Source: an uncultured Bacteroidia bacterium (GTDB lineage: Bacteria; Bacteroidota; Bacteroidia; Bacteroidales; F082). Taken from it: a stretch of 51,356 nucleotides of DNA. Numbering within the stretch: the stretch's first letter is position 1; each line of letters begins with the position of its first letter. The notes beneath the pieces were generated by a model. It was not told where the DNA came from and searched no databases. It saw nothing but the letters and a program-made list of their open reading frames with translations. A program made the translations under genes and the position numbers. Location: contig CACYHX010000015.1 in assembly GCA_902774365.1 (NCBI GenBank), positions 1-51,356 on the forward strand, written 5' to 3'. Positions 15,671 to 22,538 of the stretch are shown here, in pieces.

Positions 15671-16039
15671 TTACCGTTCATACTCTCCTCTTGCGGCCTG
15701 CCCAATGGTTATCTCATTAGGAACGCAAATTTTTCCAGCCTTGTCCTTGATTTGCACCTTTACGCCAAAGTTGTTGTCGAACATTTTTTCGGCATCGCCA
15801 ACTTTTGTGCTACCTTTGATTTTGATGCCGTCTGCTTTGACGTTAACATCTTTGGTGGTTTTCTTGTTCAAGGCGGCCAAGGTCAAGTCACCTTCAGCGA
15901 TGACAGAGCCTTTGTAGAACACCAATTGCAGGTCAAACGCATCCAAGAACTCCTTGGAGAGAGTCTTGAGTTTCTTCTGCGGAGCCACAGTGAATTCAGC
16001 CTTATTGAATTTGTCTTTCAGGTTGTTAATCAGTCCCAT
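15671..16039 (-). CDS. Small two-repeat alpha/beta protein, divergent paralog 3
   Basis: The 122-residue protein is a distant relative of the two small repeat proteins downstream: QKKLKTLSKEFLDAFDLQLV with a strand (FYKG) and LTLAALNKKT in the first half, then GSTKVGDAEKMFDNNFGVKV and PNEITIGQAA in the second. An N-terminal helix (MGLINNLKDKFNKA) is added. The FADDNATLASI signature is degenerate (VIAEGDLTLAAL). It leads the group of genes after the 445-base gap below the kinase gene; a weak box, TTACTTTG, lies about 50 bases upstream on the minus strand. Confidence 0.7.
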   Translation of the reverse strand: MGLINNLKDKFNKAEFTVAPQKKLKTLSKEFLDAFDLQLVFYKGSVIAEGDLTLAALNKKTTKDVNVKADGIKIKGSTKVGDAEKMFDNNFGVKVQIKDKAGKICVPNEITIGQAARGEYER

Positions 16040-16174
16040 GATTTTAAGTATTTAAATGAAACAATAATTCTTGTTATAATTCCCACCTGCAAAGTAACGC
16101 ACTTCTGCACAATCTTTTCAGGTTCATGTTGGTTCATATTTGTTCGCTTCGTGCCAGCACAAAAAAAAGCGTGA

Positions 16175-16182
16175 TACTTTTG
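16175..16182 (+). promoter_or_regulatory. TACTTTTG -7 box before the hairpin
   Basis: The box matches TAnnTTTG exactly and is followed by GC, as are most promoters in this window. Transcription would start near 16188-16190, the first base of the hairpin arm at 16189. A convincing -33 TTG is missing at the usual 19-21 base spacing. Confidence 0.4.
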
Positions 16183-16188
16183 CATCCG

Positions 16189-16304
16189 CTTATCGAGGTG
16201 TTTGGCATACCTAAAGAAACCGAATGTTGAAAAGTACACGCTATACGTGCATCTTTCAGCATCATTCTGGTTTCTTTATCTCCAATCGCCAAACTTTCGA
16301 TAAG
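16189..16304 (+). ncRNA. Long imperfect hairpin, candidate small RNA or MITE-like element
   Basis: Paired segments, outside to inside: CTTATCGA (16189-16196) with TCGATAAG (16297-16304); GTTTGGC (16200-16206) with GCCAAAC (16288-16294); TAAAGAAACC (16212-16221) with GGTTTCTTTA (16269-16278); GAATG (16222-16226) with CATTC (16263-16267); TGAAA (16228-16232) with TTTCA (16254-16258); CACG (16237-16240) with CGTG (16246-16249) around loop CTATA. About 39 pairs lie on one 116-base stem-loop. Strand is chosen from the upstream -7 box. It may be a regulatory RNA for the cassette, a non-autonomous palindromic element, or a processing site. Confidence 0.5.
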
Positions 16305-16484
16305 ACAGAATATTGCTAATCGTCTGATTATATGATGTGTATTGCTTCTTATTGCGCCTTGCGGCGGGTTATTCCATAGGCTTTTCTTTTAGTTTTACGC
16401 CCCAAAATTAGGGATTTTTTGGGAAAAGCAAAAGAAAATTGAGGATTTTGCGGCAAAAACGGAATCAGTTTGATTCATGTCAGT

Positions 16485-17648
16485 TCATTTCGCCTGAACC
16501 CGGTCGAACATCATAAAGGCGATCTGGTTATACTTGTCGTTGTGCACTTTTTCCCATGCACTTCTGAACTCATCGCTCGTCTTGCGGTCCTCGAGCAATG
16601 GTGATTGGATGTTTTGCAACAATGAACGACAAATCTTCATCCTGTTAGAGAAATCATTGTAGACACCGTTAATATCTGCCTCAACTTTTCCATTGTTTAT
16701 GTCGTCGATGACCGGCTGATACATGCTATCAATGATAAACTCAGCCCTGTCGAGCAGTGCCATGAACTCGTCAGAATAGCCGTTGGGATTGCGCTCCACG
16801 ATGATGGTGTCAATCACATGCTGCACCTCAGTCCTGACGATTTCCTTGGGCCGCAACAGCATCGGGATAACGGCCAACGCCACGCCTATCAATATCGGGA
16901 GCATCCATAGCCGACGAGAATGGCGCTCGAAGGCTTTCTTCAAGGCCTCGGCGTTGAAATAACGGCGCTCGCGGTCAGGACGGGAGCACTTGGCGGCAAT
17001 GTGCTTGTAGCGATGCGGAAACACCTCCTTCAGCAACAAGCCGAAGGCATAGAGGTCAGCCCGACCGTCAATCTTCACGGCAGCCTCCTTTTGCTCGGGC
17101 GCCATATATTTCAAGGTGCCGGCAGGCTGTTTCAGCACGGCGTAGTCGTCGGCATCGGAAAGACCGAAGTCGATGATCTTCACGTTGTTGCCATTCCTTG
17201 TCACCAGAATGTTACTCGGCTTCAAGTCGCGATGGATGATCTGCTTGCCATGGATGTAAACGAGGGCGTCCACCAGCTGCTCCACCACCTTTTTACGGAC
17301 ACTCGCCGATGGCTTTGAATCGAGAAACACATCCAGCGGCACGCCATCCACATACTCCATCACGATGCATGGCCCCACCTCGGGGTTCATCTCCTTGGCA
17401 AGGACCTTCACGATGTTGGGATGGTCGAGTTGGGCGCCTAGCTCAAACTCCTTCTTCAACAACTCAATATAGGCCTGCTGGCCGCGATACTCTGGCTTCA
17501 AGCCTTTCAATATGAACCACTTGCCTTGTCGCCGCACCTTCACCACCTGGTTGAAGCCGCGCGACGACGAGGACTCGTACACCGTCATGGCATCCGTCTC
17601 GGTGATGAAACTGCCGTTGATGATTCCCGATGTGCTGCTGTCGACCAT
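16485..17648 (-). CDS. Transmembrane Hanks-type Ser/Thr protein kinase
   Basis: The 387-residue protein has a complete eukaryotic-like kinase domain (about 16-240): catalytic Lys48 in FILKGL, IIHRDLKPSNILV (138-149), DFGLSD (160-165) and APEQ (183-186). A shortened C-lobe leads to one membrane helix (247-265) and a periplasmic region to the C-terminus that starts with EVQHVIDTIIVE. It should phosphorylate cytosolic partners in response to an envelope signal. The small proteins, the H1-tailed FGE-like protein and the OmpA protein downstream are candidate substrates by position. The promoter box TATTTTTG (17672-17665) lies 16 bases before the ATG, back to back with the regulator gene at 17766. 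Confidence 0.93.
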   Translation of the reverse strand: MVDSSTSGIINGSFITETDAMTVYESSSSRGFNQVVKVRRQGKWFILKGLKPEYRGQQAYIELLKKEFELGAQLDHPNIVKVLAKEMNPEVGPCIVMEYVDGVPLDVFLDSKPSASVRKKVVEQLVDALVYIHGKQIIHRDLKPSNILVTRNGNNVKIIDFGLSDADDYAVLKQPAGTLKYMAPEQKEAAVKIDGRADLYAFGLLLKEVFPHRYKHIAAKCSRPDRERRYFNAEALKKAFERHSRRLWMLPILIGVALAVIPMLLRPKEIVRTEVQHVIDTIIVERNPNGYSDEFMALLDRAEFIIDSMYQPVIDDINNGKVEADINGVYNDFSNRMKICRSLLQNIQSPLLEDRKTSDEFRSAWEKVHNDKYNQIAFMMFDRVQAK

Positions 17649-17664
17649 GATCCATATTTTTCGG

Positions 17665-17745
17665 CAAAAATAAGCGAAAACGCATTGTCGCGGTCAAAAT
17701 GAACCAAAAAGAATTGCGCAATTCCGAAAAGAAGTCGCATTTTTG
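17665..17745. promoter_or_regulatory. Divergent promoters of kinase and regulator genes
   Basis: Minus strand: TATTTTTG at 17672-17665, before the kinase ATG at 17648. Plus strand: TTG (17714-17716), 21 bases, then CATTTTTG (17738-17745), one base off the TAnnTTTG consensus, about 20 bases before the ATG at 17766. The shared 117-base interval would allow the regulator to control both units. Confidence 0.5.
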
Positions 17746-17765
17746 CAGCATAAAAACAAATCGCC

Positions 17766-18332
17766 ATGCAGAAAACCAGTCCAGAAATCACCGAGCTCAA
17801 GCAGCAAATCGAGGAAAGCGTCGGGCGCAAGATGAAGACCTCGAACGACTTTACCTTCCTCAGCGGCGCCATCTGGGAGCGCACCCACGAAAACATCAGC
17901 ACCTCCACGCTGAAACGTCTTTGGGGCTATGTCGACGGTCCCGACACCACACGCAACAGCACGCTTGAGATCCTGTCGAAATTCTTGGGGTTTAAGGACT
18001 GGGACGGTTTTTTGGAACATATCGGTCAGGACAACGGCTCCGACCAGGTGACCAAGCAACACATCAAGACCGATGACCTGAAGGTCGGCGACCTTGTCTC
18101 GGTTTCATGGAAACCCAACCGTCGATGCACATTCCGCTATCTTGGCGACTACCGCTTCGTCGTAGAGCAGGCCGAAAACTCCAAGCTGAAGGCGGGCAAC
18201 ACCTTCCGCTGCGCGCTCTTCATCCTTGGCGAGCCGCTCTATCTGAACGACCTTGTGCAGGGCGACAACCCGCCCGTGGCCTTTGTGGTGGGCAACAAGG
18301 ATGGACTGTGTGAATTAGGATTAAACCCATAG
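17766..18332 (+). CDS. Putative DNA-binding regulator, conserved Bacteroidota family
   Basis: The 188-residue protein starts with a helical region (TELKQQIEESVGRKMKTSND) and STLKRLWGYVDGPDTTRNST followed by LEILSKFLGFKDWDGFLEHI. This N-terminal pattern, with STLKR-WGY and an SKFLGFKDWD helix, is widespread in Bacteroidota proteins and resembles a helix-turn-helix. The C-terminal half (from LKVGDLVSVSWKPNRRCTFR) is probably a small beta domain that may bind a ligand. It is divergent from the kinase gene across 117 bases, which suggests local regulation. Its stop codon is part of a palindrome shared with pyrD. Confidence 0.6.
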   Translation: MQKTSPEITELKQQIEESVGRKMKTSNDFTFLSGAIWERTHENISTSTLKRLWGYVDGPDTTRNSTLEILSKFLGFKDWDGFLEHIGQDNGSDQVTKQHIKTDDLKVGDLVSVSWKPNRRCTFRYLGDYRFVVEQAENSKLKAGNTFRCALFILGEPLYLNDLVQGDNPPVAFVVGNKDGLCELGLNP

Positions 18333-18355
18333 AGACGCAAAATATTGCGTCTCTA
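18330..18355. terminator. Palindrome overlapping two convergent stop codons
   Basis: TAGAGACGCAA (18330-18340) is followed by loop AATA and TTGCGTCTCTA (18345-18355), a perfect 11-base stem. The first TAG is the stop of the regulator gene and, on the other strand, the last three bases give the TAG stop of pyrD. The GTAGAGACGCAA type of palindrome is a dispersed intergenic element in this phylum. It can act as a bidirectional terminator, though without strong T-runs. Confidence 0.75.
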
Positions 18356-19264
18356 CAACAAGGCACCGGTGAGGTCGGCTGCAGTGGCAAACCCATGCCG
18401 CTCACAATATTCATTGATTCCCCATGCCACCTTTGCTGAGACCGCCGGATCGATGAAATTGGCCGTGCCGATTTCGATGGCGGAGGCGCCGGCAAGCATG
18501 AACTCCACGGCATCGGTGGCGTTGGAGATGCCGCCCAAACCCACTACAGGGATTTTCACCGCCTTGGCCACCTGCCACACCATACGCAAGGCCACAGGCT
18601 TCACGCAGGCGCCCGAAAGGCCGCCCGTAATCACGGACAACTTCGGTTGGCGCTTCTCCGCATCGATGGCCATGCCCATCAAGGTGTTGATGAGCGACAC
18701 CGAATCGGCACCGGCAGCTTCGGCAGCCAACGCAATTTCAGCGATGTTGGTCACATTGGGCGACAGCTTGACCATCAAGTGCTTATGACACACCTTGCGG
18801 ACTTCTGAAACCACTTGGGAGATGCCTGTAGTTGTCACGCCGAAGGCCATGCCTCCTTGCTTCACATTGGGACATGACACGTTCAACTCGATGGCAGGAA
18901 TCTTGTCCAAGGCATCCACCATCTCTGCGCCTTTCACGTAATCTTCAAGGCAGGAGCCAGAGAGGTTAAGCAACACATTGGTATCGAAGTCCTTGATACG
19001 CGGATATATCGTGTCAATGAAGTATTGCACGCCTTTGTTTTGCAGACCTACGCAGTTGAGCATTCCCGAAGGCGTCTCAGCCATACGCGGATAGGGGTTG
19101 CCCTCGCGTGGATGAAGCGTCGTGCCTTTCACGATGATGCCGCCCAGTTGGGCCAAGTCCACGAAGTCGGTGTATTCCTCGCCATAGCCGAAGGTACCCG
19201 AAGCCGTCATCACGGGGTTGCGCAGCACCAGGCCGCGACCCAAGTCTATCGTCATGTTCACCAT
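18353..19264 (-). CDS. pyrD: Dihydroorotate dehydrogenase B, catalytic subunit
   Basis: The FMN enzyme oxidises dihydroorotate to orotate in pyrimidine synthesis. The 303-residue length and the motifs [61 protein letters not shown] (class 1 catalytic Cys) and [20 protein letters not shown] identify class 1B, which works with PyrK and NAD+. Start at 19264 matches the family and overlaps the pyrK stop (ATGGTGA), so the subunits are translationally coupled. The stop codon lies inside a palindrome. Function is certain. Confidence 0.96.
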   Translation of the reverse strand: MVNMTIDLGRGLVLRNPVMTASGTFGYGEEYTDFVDLAQLGGIIVKGTTLHPREGNPYPRMAETPSGMLNCVGLQNKGVQYFIDTIYPRIKDFDTNVLLNLSGSCLEDYVKGAEMVDALDKIPAIELNVSCPNVKQGGMAFGVTTTGISQVVSEVRKVCHKHLMVKLSPNVTNIAEIALAAEAAGADSVSLINTLMGMAIDAEKRQPKLSVITGGLSGACVKPVALRMVWQVAKAVKIPVVGLGGISNATDAVEFMLAGASAIEIGTANFIDPAVSAKVAWGINEYCERHGFATAADLTGALL

Positions 19265-20019
19265 TTCAACCTCCTTGTGTTAAAAACCGGTCCTTCCTTG
19301 CAGACACACACATGGCCGTCGACGGTGTCCTCCACGCAGCAGAGGCAGGCGCCGAGGCCGCAGGCCATCAGGTTTTCGAGCGAGACCTCGCAGCAAACAT
19401 TCTTTTCGGCAGCCAATTTCGCCACGGCCTTCATCATCGGCTTTGGACCGCAGACATAGATTTTGTCAAACTGTTGCTTCTGCCACACCGAATGTTGGGT
19501 GACAAAGCCTTTCTCGCCGAGCGAGCCGTCTTCGGTGGTCACGAAGGTCTCGCCAAGCTTCTGATAGTCAGCCAAACGGAGCAAATCGGATTCAGTTTTT
19601 CCGCCAAGCAACAAAGTTGGACGGATACCTCTTTCGTTCAGTACCTTGGCAAAATAATACAACGGCGCGATGCCAATGCCACCGCCGACGAGCAGGCACT
19701 TCTCCCCTTTTTTGGGCATGCTGAAGCCATTTCCCAGGGGCAGCACCATATTGATGGTGTCGCCTATCTCGGCTGCGGCCAAATGGCGTGTTCCCTCGCC
19801 TACCTGTTGCACCAATAAGGTGATTTCATTCTGCTTGGAGTCCACATCGTGGATGGAGATGGGGCGGCGCAAATAGGTGGTTGGCGAGCCGTCGACACGC
19901 ACCTGGACGAACTGCCCGGGCTGGATCTCCGGCAAAGGCTGCTGGGCATGAAGCCGCAGCATCACCGAGCGACCGAAGTCTTGCTTCTCGACTAGTTTGA
20001 AGTCTGCAATTTGTTTCAT
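19258..20019 (-). CDS. pyrK: Dihydroorotate dehydrogenase B, electron-transfer subunit
   Basis: PyrK passes electrons from PyrD to NAD+ through FAD and a [2Fe-2S] cluster. In the 253-residue protein the FAD-binding [16 protein letters not shown]-binding [17 protein letters not shown] and the C-terminal cysteine cluster CGLGACLCC with [10 protein letters not shown] are visible. It precedes and overlaps pyrD. The 211 bases upstream hold an inverted-repeat element (20044-20165) and a terminator of the DUF5606 gene, so pyrK-pyrD must start from a promoter in or next to that element. Confidence 0.95.
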   Translation of the reverse strand: MKQIADFKLVEKQDFGRSVMLRLHAQQPLPEIQPGQFVQVRVDGSPTTYLRRPISIHDVDSKQNEITLLVQQVGEGTRHLAAAEIGDTINMVLPLGNGFSMPKKGEKCLLVGGGIGIAPLYYFAKVLNERGIRPTLLLGGKTESDLLRLADYQKLGETFVTTEDGSLGEKGFVTQHSVWQKQQFDKIYVCGPKPMMKAVAKLAAEKNVCCEVSLENLMACGLGACLCCVEDTVDGHVCVCKEGPVFNTRRLKW

Positions 20020-20043
20020 ATCAATTCGTTTTCAACGGTCTAC

Positions 20044-20165
20044 CGTCAATGCAAGGAACGAAACAAATCAATGATTCGACGGATTCTATCCAGAAAACAA
20101 ACTTTTACCCTAGATTAACTCCGTTGAATCTTCGATTTGCTTCGTCGTTCCTCCTCGCAATGACG
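20044..20165. repeat. Inverted-repeat element with CGTCATTGCGAGGA-type arms
   Basis: Rightward from 20044 the sequence runs CGTCAATGCAAGGAACGA, then AAATCAATGATTCGACGGA. Leftward from 20165 it runs CGTCATTGCGAGGAGGAACG, then AAATCGAAGATTCAACGGA. The two arms of about 50 bases are therefore imperfect inverted copies, joined by a short centre. The arm core AAATCGAAGATTCAACG also occurs at 49262-49278, in the gap between rnfC and rnfD, so the element is dispersed. Confidence 0.7.
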
Positions 20166-20183
20166 TTTATCACGCCACAAATA

Positions 20184-20214
20184 TACAAAAAAAGCTGCCG
20201 AAGCAGCTTCTTTT
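20184..20214 (-). terminator. Intrinsic terminator of the DUF5606 gene
   Basis: Stem AAGCTGC (20192-20198) and GCAGCTT (20203-20209), loop CGAA on the plus strand. Read leftwards it is preceded by AAAAG and followed by seven Ts, 22 bases past the stop codon at 20231. The T-run favours the minus strand. Confidence 0.85.
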
Positions 20215-20230
20215 AGTCATTTTCGGAAAA

Positions 20231-20674
20231 TCATTCCGCTTTCTCGGCGGGTTCCTCGGGCGTTTCTTCCTTCTTTTCCTCTTCTACGGTGAAGTCGAGC
20301 AAGCCCTTGTCGTTCAACATCTGATACCAGGCGAAGACCTTCCTCATGTCGGAAGGATACACGGCTTCCTCGTCGTAGTCGGGCATGACGAGAGCGAACT
20401 TCTCGCGCAGCTCGTCGGGGCTGGCTTTCTTGTAGTCGAAGTCGACCTTATCGCCCATCTTGTCGTGAATCATCATGAAGACTTCCTTCAGCGGGCGGTC
20501 TTCGTCCATGGAGAAGATGGAGATTTCTTCAAGCGAGCTCATGCGGTCGCGTGCAAAGGCGGGTATGCATTTGCCATCGATGACAGATTCAACAATAAGC
20601 CTTCCAACGGCTTGAGACTTAACAACATAAAGACCTGGTTTACCAGATATTGAAACAATTTTAGTCAGATCCAT
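20231..20674 (-). CDS. DUF5606 domain protein
   Basis: The 147-residue protein opens with LTKIVSISGKPGLYVVKSQA and continues RLIVESVIDGKCIPAFARDR, which is the signature of DUF5606, a small cytosolic family nearly universal in Bacteroidota and of unknown function. A conserved C-terminal part (YPSDMRKVFAWYQMLNDKGL) precedes an acidic Glu/Lys/Pro tail. The gene stands alone between the PCMD operon and pyrK, with its own terminator. Only the family assignment, not a function, can be given. Confidence 0.85.
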   Translation of the reverse strand: MDLTKIVSISGKPGLYVVKSQAVGRLIVESVIDGKCIPAFARDRMSSLEEISIFSMDEDRPLKEVFMMIHDKMGDKVDFDYKKASPDELREKFALVMPDYDEEAVYPSDMRKVFAWYQMLNDKGLLDFTVEEEKKEETPEEPAEKAE

Positions 20675-20793
20675 AGTTCATTCTTTTTTCAAAAACGGCT
20701 GCAAAAATAGGAAAAAGATTGGGATATTGAATTGTTGATGGTTTAAATGTTTATTCATTTTATAGTATAGTATTGATTTTCAAAACTAAACAA

Positions 20794-21741
20794 TCAATAT
20801 TCAAGCCTAATTTCATCGACCCAGAGTATATTGTCCAATGCGCCAATGAAAGCGCCTTGGCTGCCCGAGGTGACCGCCATGATGGCGTGGGTAACCGGGC
20901 AATCGGCATCGGCCCAGCCCTCTTCGACTACGGGTTTCTTCTTGCCTTTGCTGTTGAGGGCATACATGGTCTTTTCACCCGTGATCAAGTCCATATACGG
21001 CTTGTAATCCGGCGACTTTCGGGCATCGCCATAGATAACAGGGATGCGGAAATCGCTCACCCAGCCGTGTGAGGTTTGGTCGACATGATAGAAGGCGGTG
21101 CCCACTCGTTTGGCGTGGATGTTACCTTTTTCGTCCTCCCAACGGTATTGCAAGACAAACATGATCTCAGCCGGGTCGTAGCCATCGAATTCAATGGTGC
21201 GGAAGGTGGTGCCCTTCACCAGCTTGCCCGTATTCGGGATCACCGACCTGTAGTTGAGCACCATAGCCTTGGGGCGTTTCGTAAAGGGTATGCCCCAGTC
21301 CATGAAAGAGTAAGGGTCGCTGACGCCGGTGATGGGTTCCAGCATCTTGCCCCAATAAATCGAGCCGGCCGCCAACACCTTGATGTTCACCATGCCGGCC
21401 ACCTTACAGTAGGCGTATTGCGTGGCGAGCTTGGCGCAACGTCCCGTCGGGCCACGGTCGGGGGTGACGTTGGTGCTGGTCTTTGTGATTCCCATCACCT
21501 TGGCAAAGGCGTTGGAAGTGGCCCAAATCGTTTTCTTGTAGTCGTAGGCATCATTGCCGACGATAGTGTCCGTCGGGCCAATGACATAAAGGGTTTTGCG
21601 GTTGCCGCCAATGATCTGCGACTCGTCGATATAACGCACCACCCACTGCTCGAAGTCGCCAAAAGGCACCTTCTCGTAGCGTTGTGCGAAGGCCGATAAA
21701 CTGGCCAATAAAAACAATACTGTTATTTGAACTTTTGCCAT
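20794..21741 (-). CDS. Secreted PCMD-domain protein
   Basis: The 315-residue protein has a signal peptide (MAKVQITVLFLLASLSAFAQ) and a PCMD domain (putative carbohydrate metabolism domain), seen in GRCAKLATQYAYCKVAGMVN, AAGSIYWGKMLEPI, WGIPFTKRPKAMVLNYRSV and the C-terminal GAFIGALDNILWVDEIRLEY. These domains have a lectin-like beta-sandwich and occur on exported Bacteroidota proteins that bind glycans or other ligands. It overlaps the SDR gene upstream by 19 bases, so it belongs to the reductase operon. What it binds is unknown; a hydrophobic substrate of the operon enzymes is a possibility. Confidence 0.8.
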   Translation of the reverse strand: MAKVQITVLFLLASLSAFAQRYEKVPFGDFEQWVVRYIDESQIIGGNRKTLYVIGPTDTIVGNDAYDYKKTIWATSNAFAKVMGITKTSTNVTPDRGPTGRCAKLATQYAYCKVAGMVNIKVLAAGSIYWGKMLEPITGVSDPYSFMDWGIPFTKRPKAMVLNYRSVIPNTGKLVKGTTFRTIEFDGYDPAEIMFVLQYRWEDEKGNIHAKRVGTAFYHVDQTSHGWVSDFRIPVIYGDARKSPDYKPYMDLITGEKTMYALNSKGKKKPVVEEGWADADCPVTHAIMAVTSGSQGAFIGALDNILWVDEIRLEY

Positions 21742-22538
21742 AATTTACTTACTAATTCATGGGGCAGGACGGCAATCAAAGGAGGCAGATAGATGTTCAT
21801 GAAGCCAGGCTTCACTACTCTTTTCTTCCGCATCATGCCTTTCAAAGCCTTCCTGACCAGCCATTGTGGTGTACCGATTACTCCAATTTTCACGCCAAAC
21901 TTCAACAGACTGGGTTTCAGTTTGTAAAGTGGTGTTGCGATGGCAGCGGGACAGATTGTGGTCACGCCCACGCTATAGGGCCGCATCTCGAAATAGAGCG
22001 ACTTGCCGAAACTCTTCAAATAGGCCTTCGTGGCGGAGTAGATAGTGATGCCGGGGCAAGGCAGCTTGGCAGCCATCGACGACATATTAATAATGTAGCC
22101 GTAGCCGCGTTGCTTCATCTCCTCGCCAAACAAGAGGCACAGCCGCGTCGGGGTGAACATGTGCAGGCGCATCATCGTCAAGGCTTTGCCTTCGTTTTCA
22201 CGGGTCAACTCTTCAAAGAAGAACATGCCTGCATTGTTGATGAGTATGTCAATTTGCAGGTTCTCGGACTTGCAAAAGGCAAGCAACTCATCAGCAGCCG
22301 TTTCGGTAGCCAAATTTTGGTAATACGCCTTCACTTGGATAGACTTCCCTTGCTTCAGCTCCTCAGCAGCCTTCTTCAGCTCTTCCGCTTGGTTACTGAC
22401 CAACAGCAAGTTGCATCCGATTTCCGACAATTGGCGCGCAAACTCTAAGCCCATGCCTGAACTGCCGCCCGTAATCAGCGCCCACGGCTGATGGCCGTGC
22501 GTCTCCTGAAACCTATTGAACCATCTTTTTGCGTTCAT
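21723..22538 (-). CDS. Short-chain dehydrogenase/reductase, possible hydroxysteroid dehydrogenase
   Basis: The 271-residue classical SDR has the cofactor motif ALITGGSSGMGLEFA (about 20-34), ILINNAGMFFFEEL (about 98-111), catalytic Ser in INMSSMAAKLP and YSATK with the catalytic Tyr and Lys. The sequence after the catalytic site (VGVTTICPAAIATPLYK) and a hydrophobic C-terminus resemble membrane-associated 17-beta-HSD/3-ketoacyl-type SDRs. Start and stop overlap the neighbours by 4 and 19 bases. With an SRD5A-like and an OYE-like gene in the same operon a 3-hydroxysteroid dehydrogenase role is attractive but not proven; fatty-acid or sphinganine 3-keto reduction is the alternative. Confidence 0.85.
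   Translation of the reverse strand: MNAKRWFNRFQETHGHQPWALITGGSSGMGLEFARQLSEIGCNLLLVSNQAEELKKAAEELKQGKSIQVKAYYQNLATETAADELLAFCKSENLQIDILINNAGMFFFEELTRENEGKALTMMRLHMFTPTRLCLLFGEEMKQRGYGYIINMSSMAAKLPCPGITIYSATKAYLKSFGKSLYFEMRPYSVGVTTICPAAIATPLYKLKPSLLKFGVKIGVIGTPQWLVRKALKGMMRKKRVVKPGFMNIYLPPLIAVLPHELVSKLWQKFK

Larger units (their letters stand above)
16040..16484. other. 445-base gene-free gap inside the accessory cassette
   Basis: No credible gene is seen in either strand. The gap holds an AT-rich left part, a rightward promoter-like TACTTTTG box (16175-16182), the long imperfect hairpin at 16189-16304, a short CGCC/GGCG hairpin near 16353-16365, and an AT-rich right part up to the kinase stop. 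The sequence TTCATGT-nn-GTTCAT appears near both edges (about 16124 and 16475), possibly by chance. Confidence 0.6.

Noticed and set aside
16030-16239. A 69-codon leftward frame in the 445-base gap
   Set aside because: It covers half of the long hairpin and the start of the next gene, and its composition is not protein-like.
16120-16492. TTCATGT-nn-GTTCAT at both edges of the gap as a target-site duplication
   Set aside because: The match is short and imperfect, and the right copy lies in the kinase 3' coding end; chance similarity is likely.
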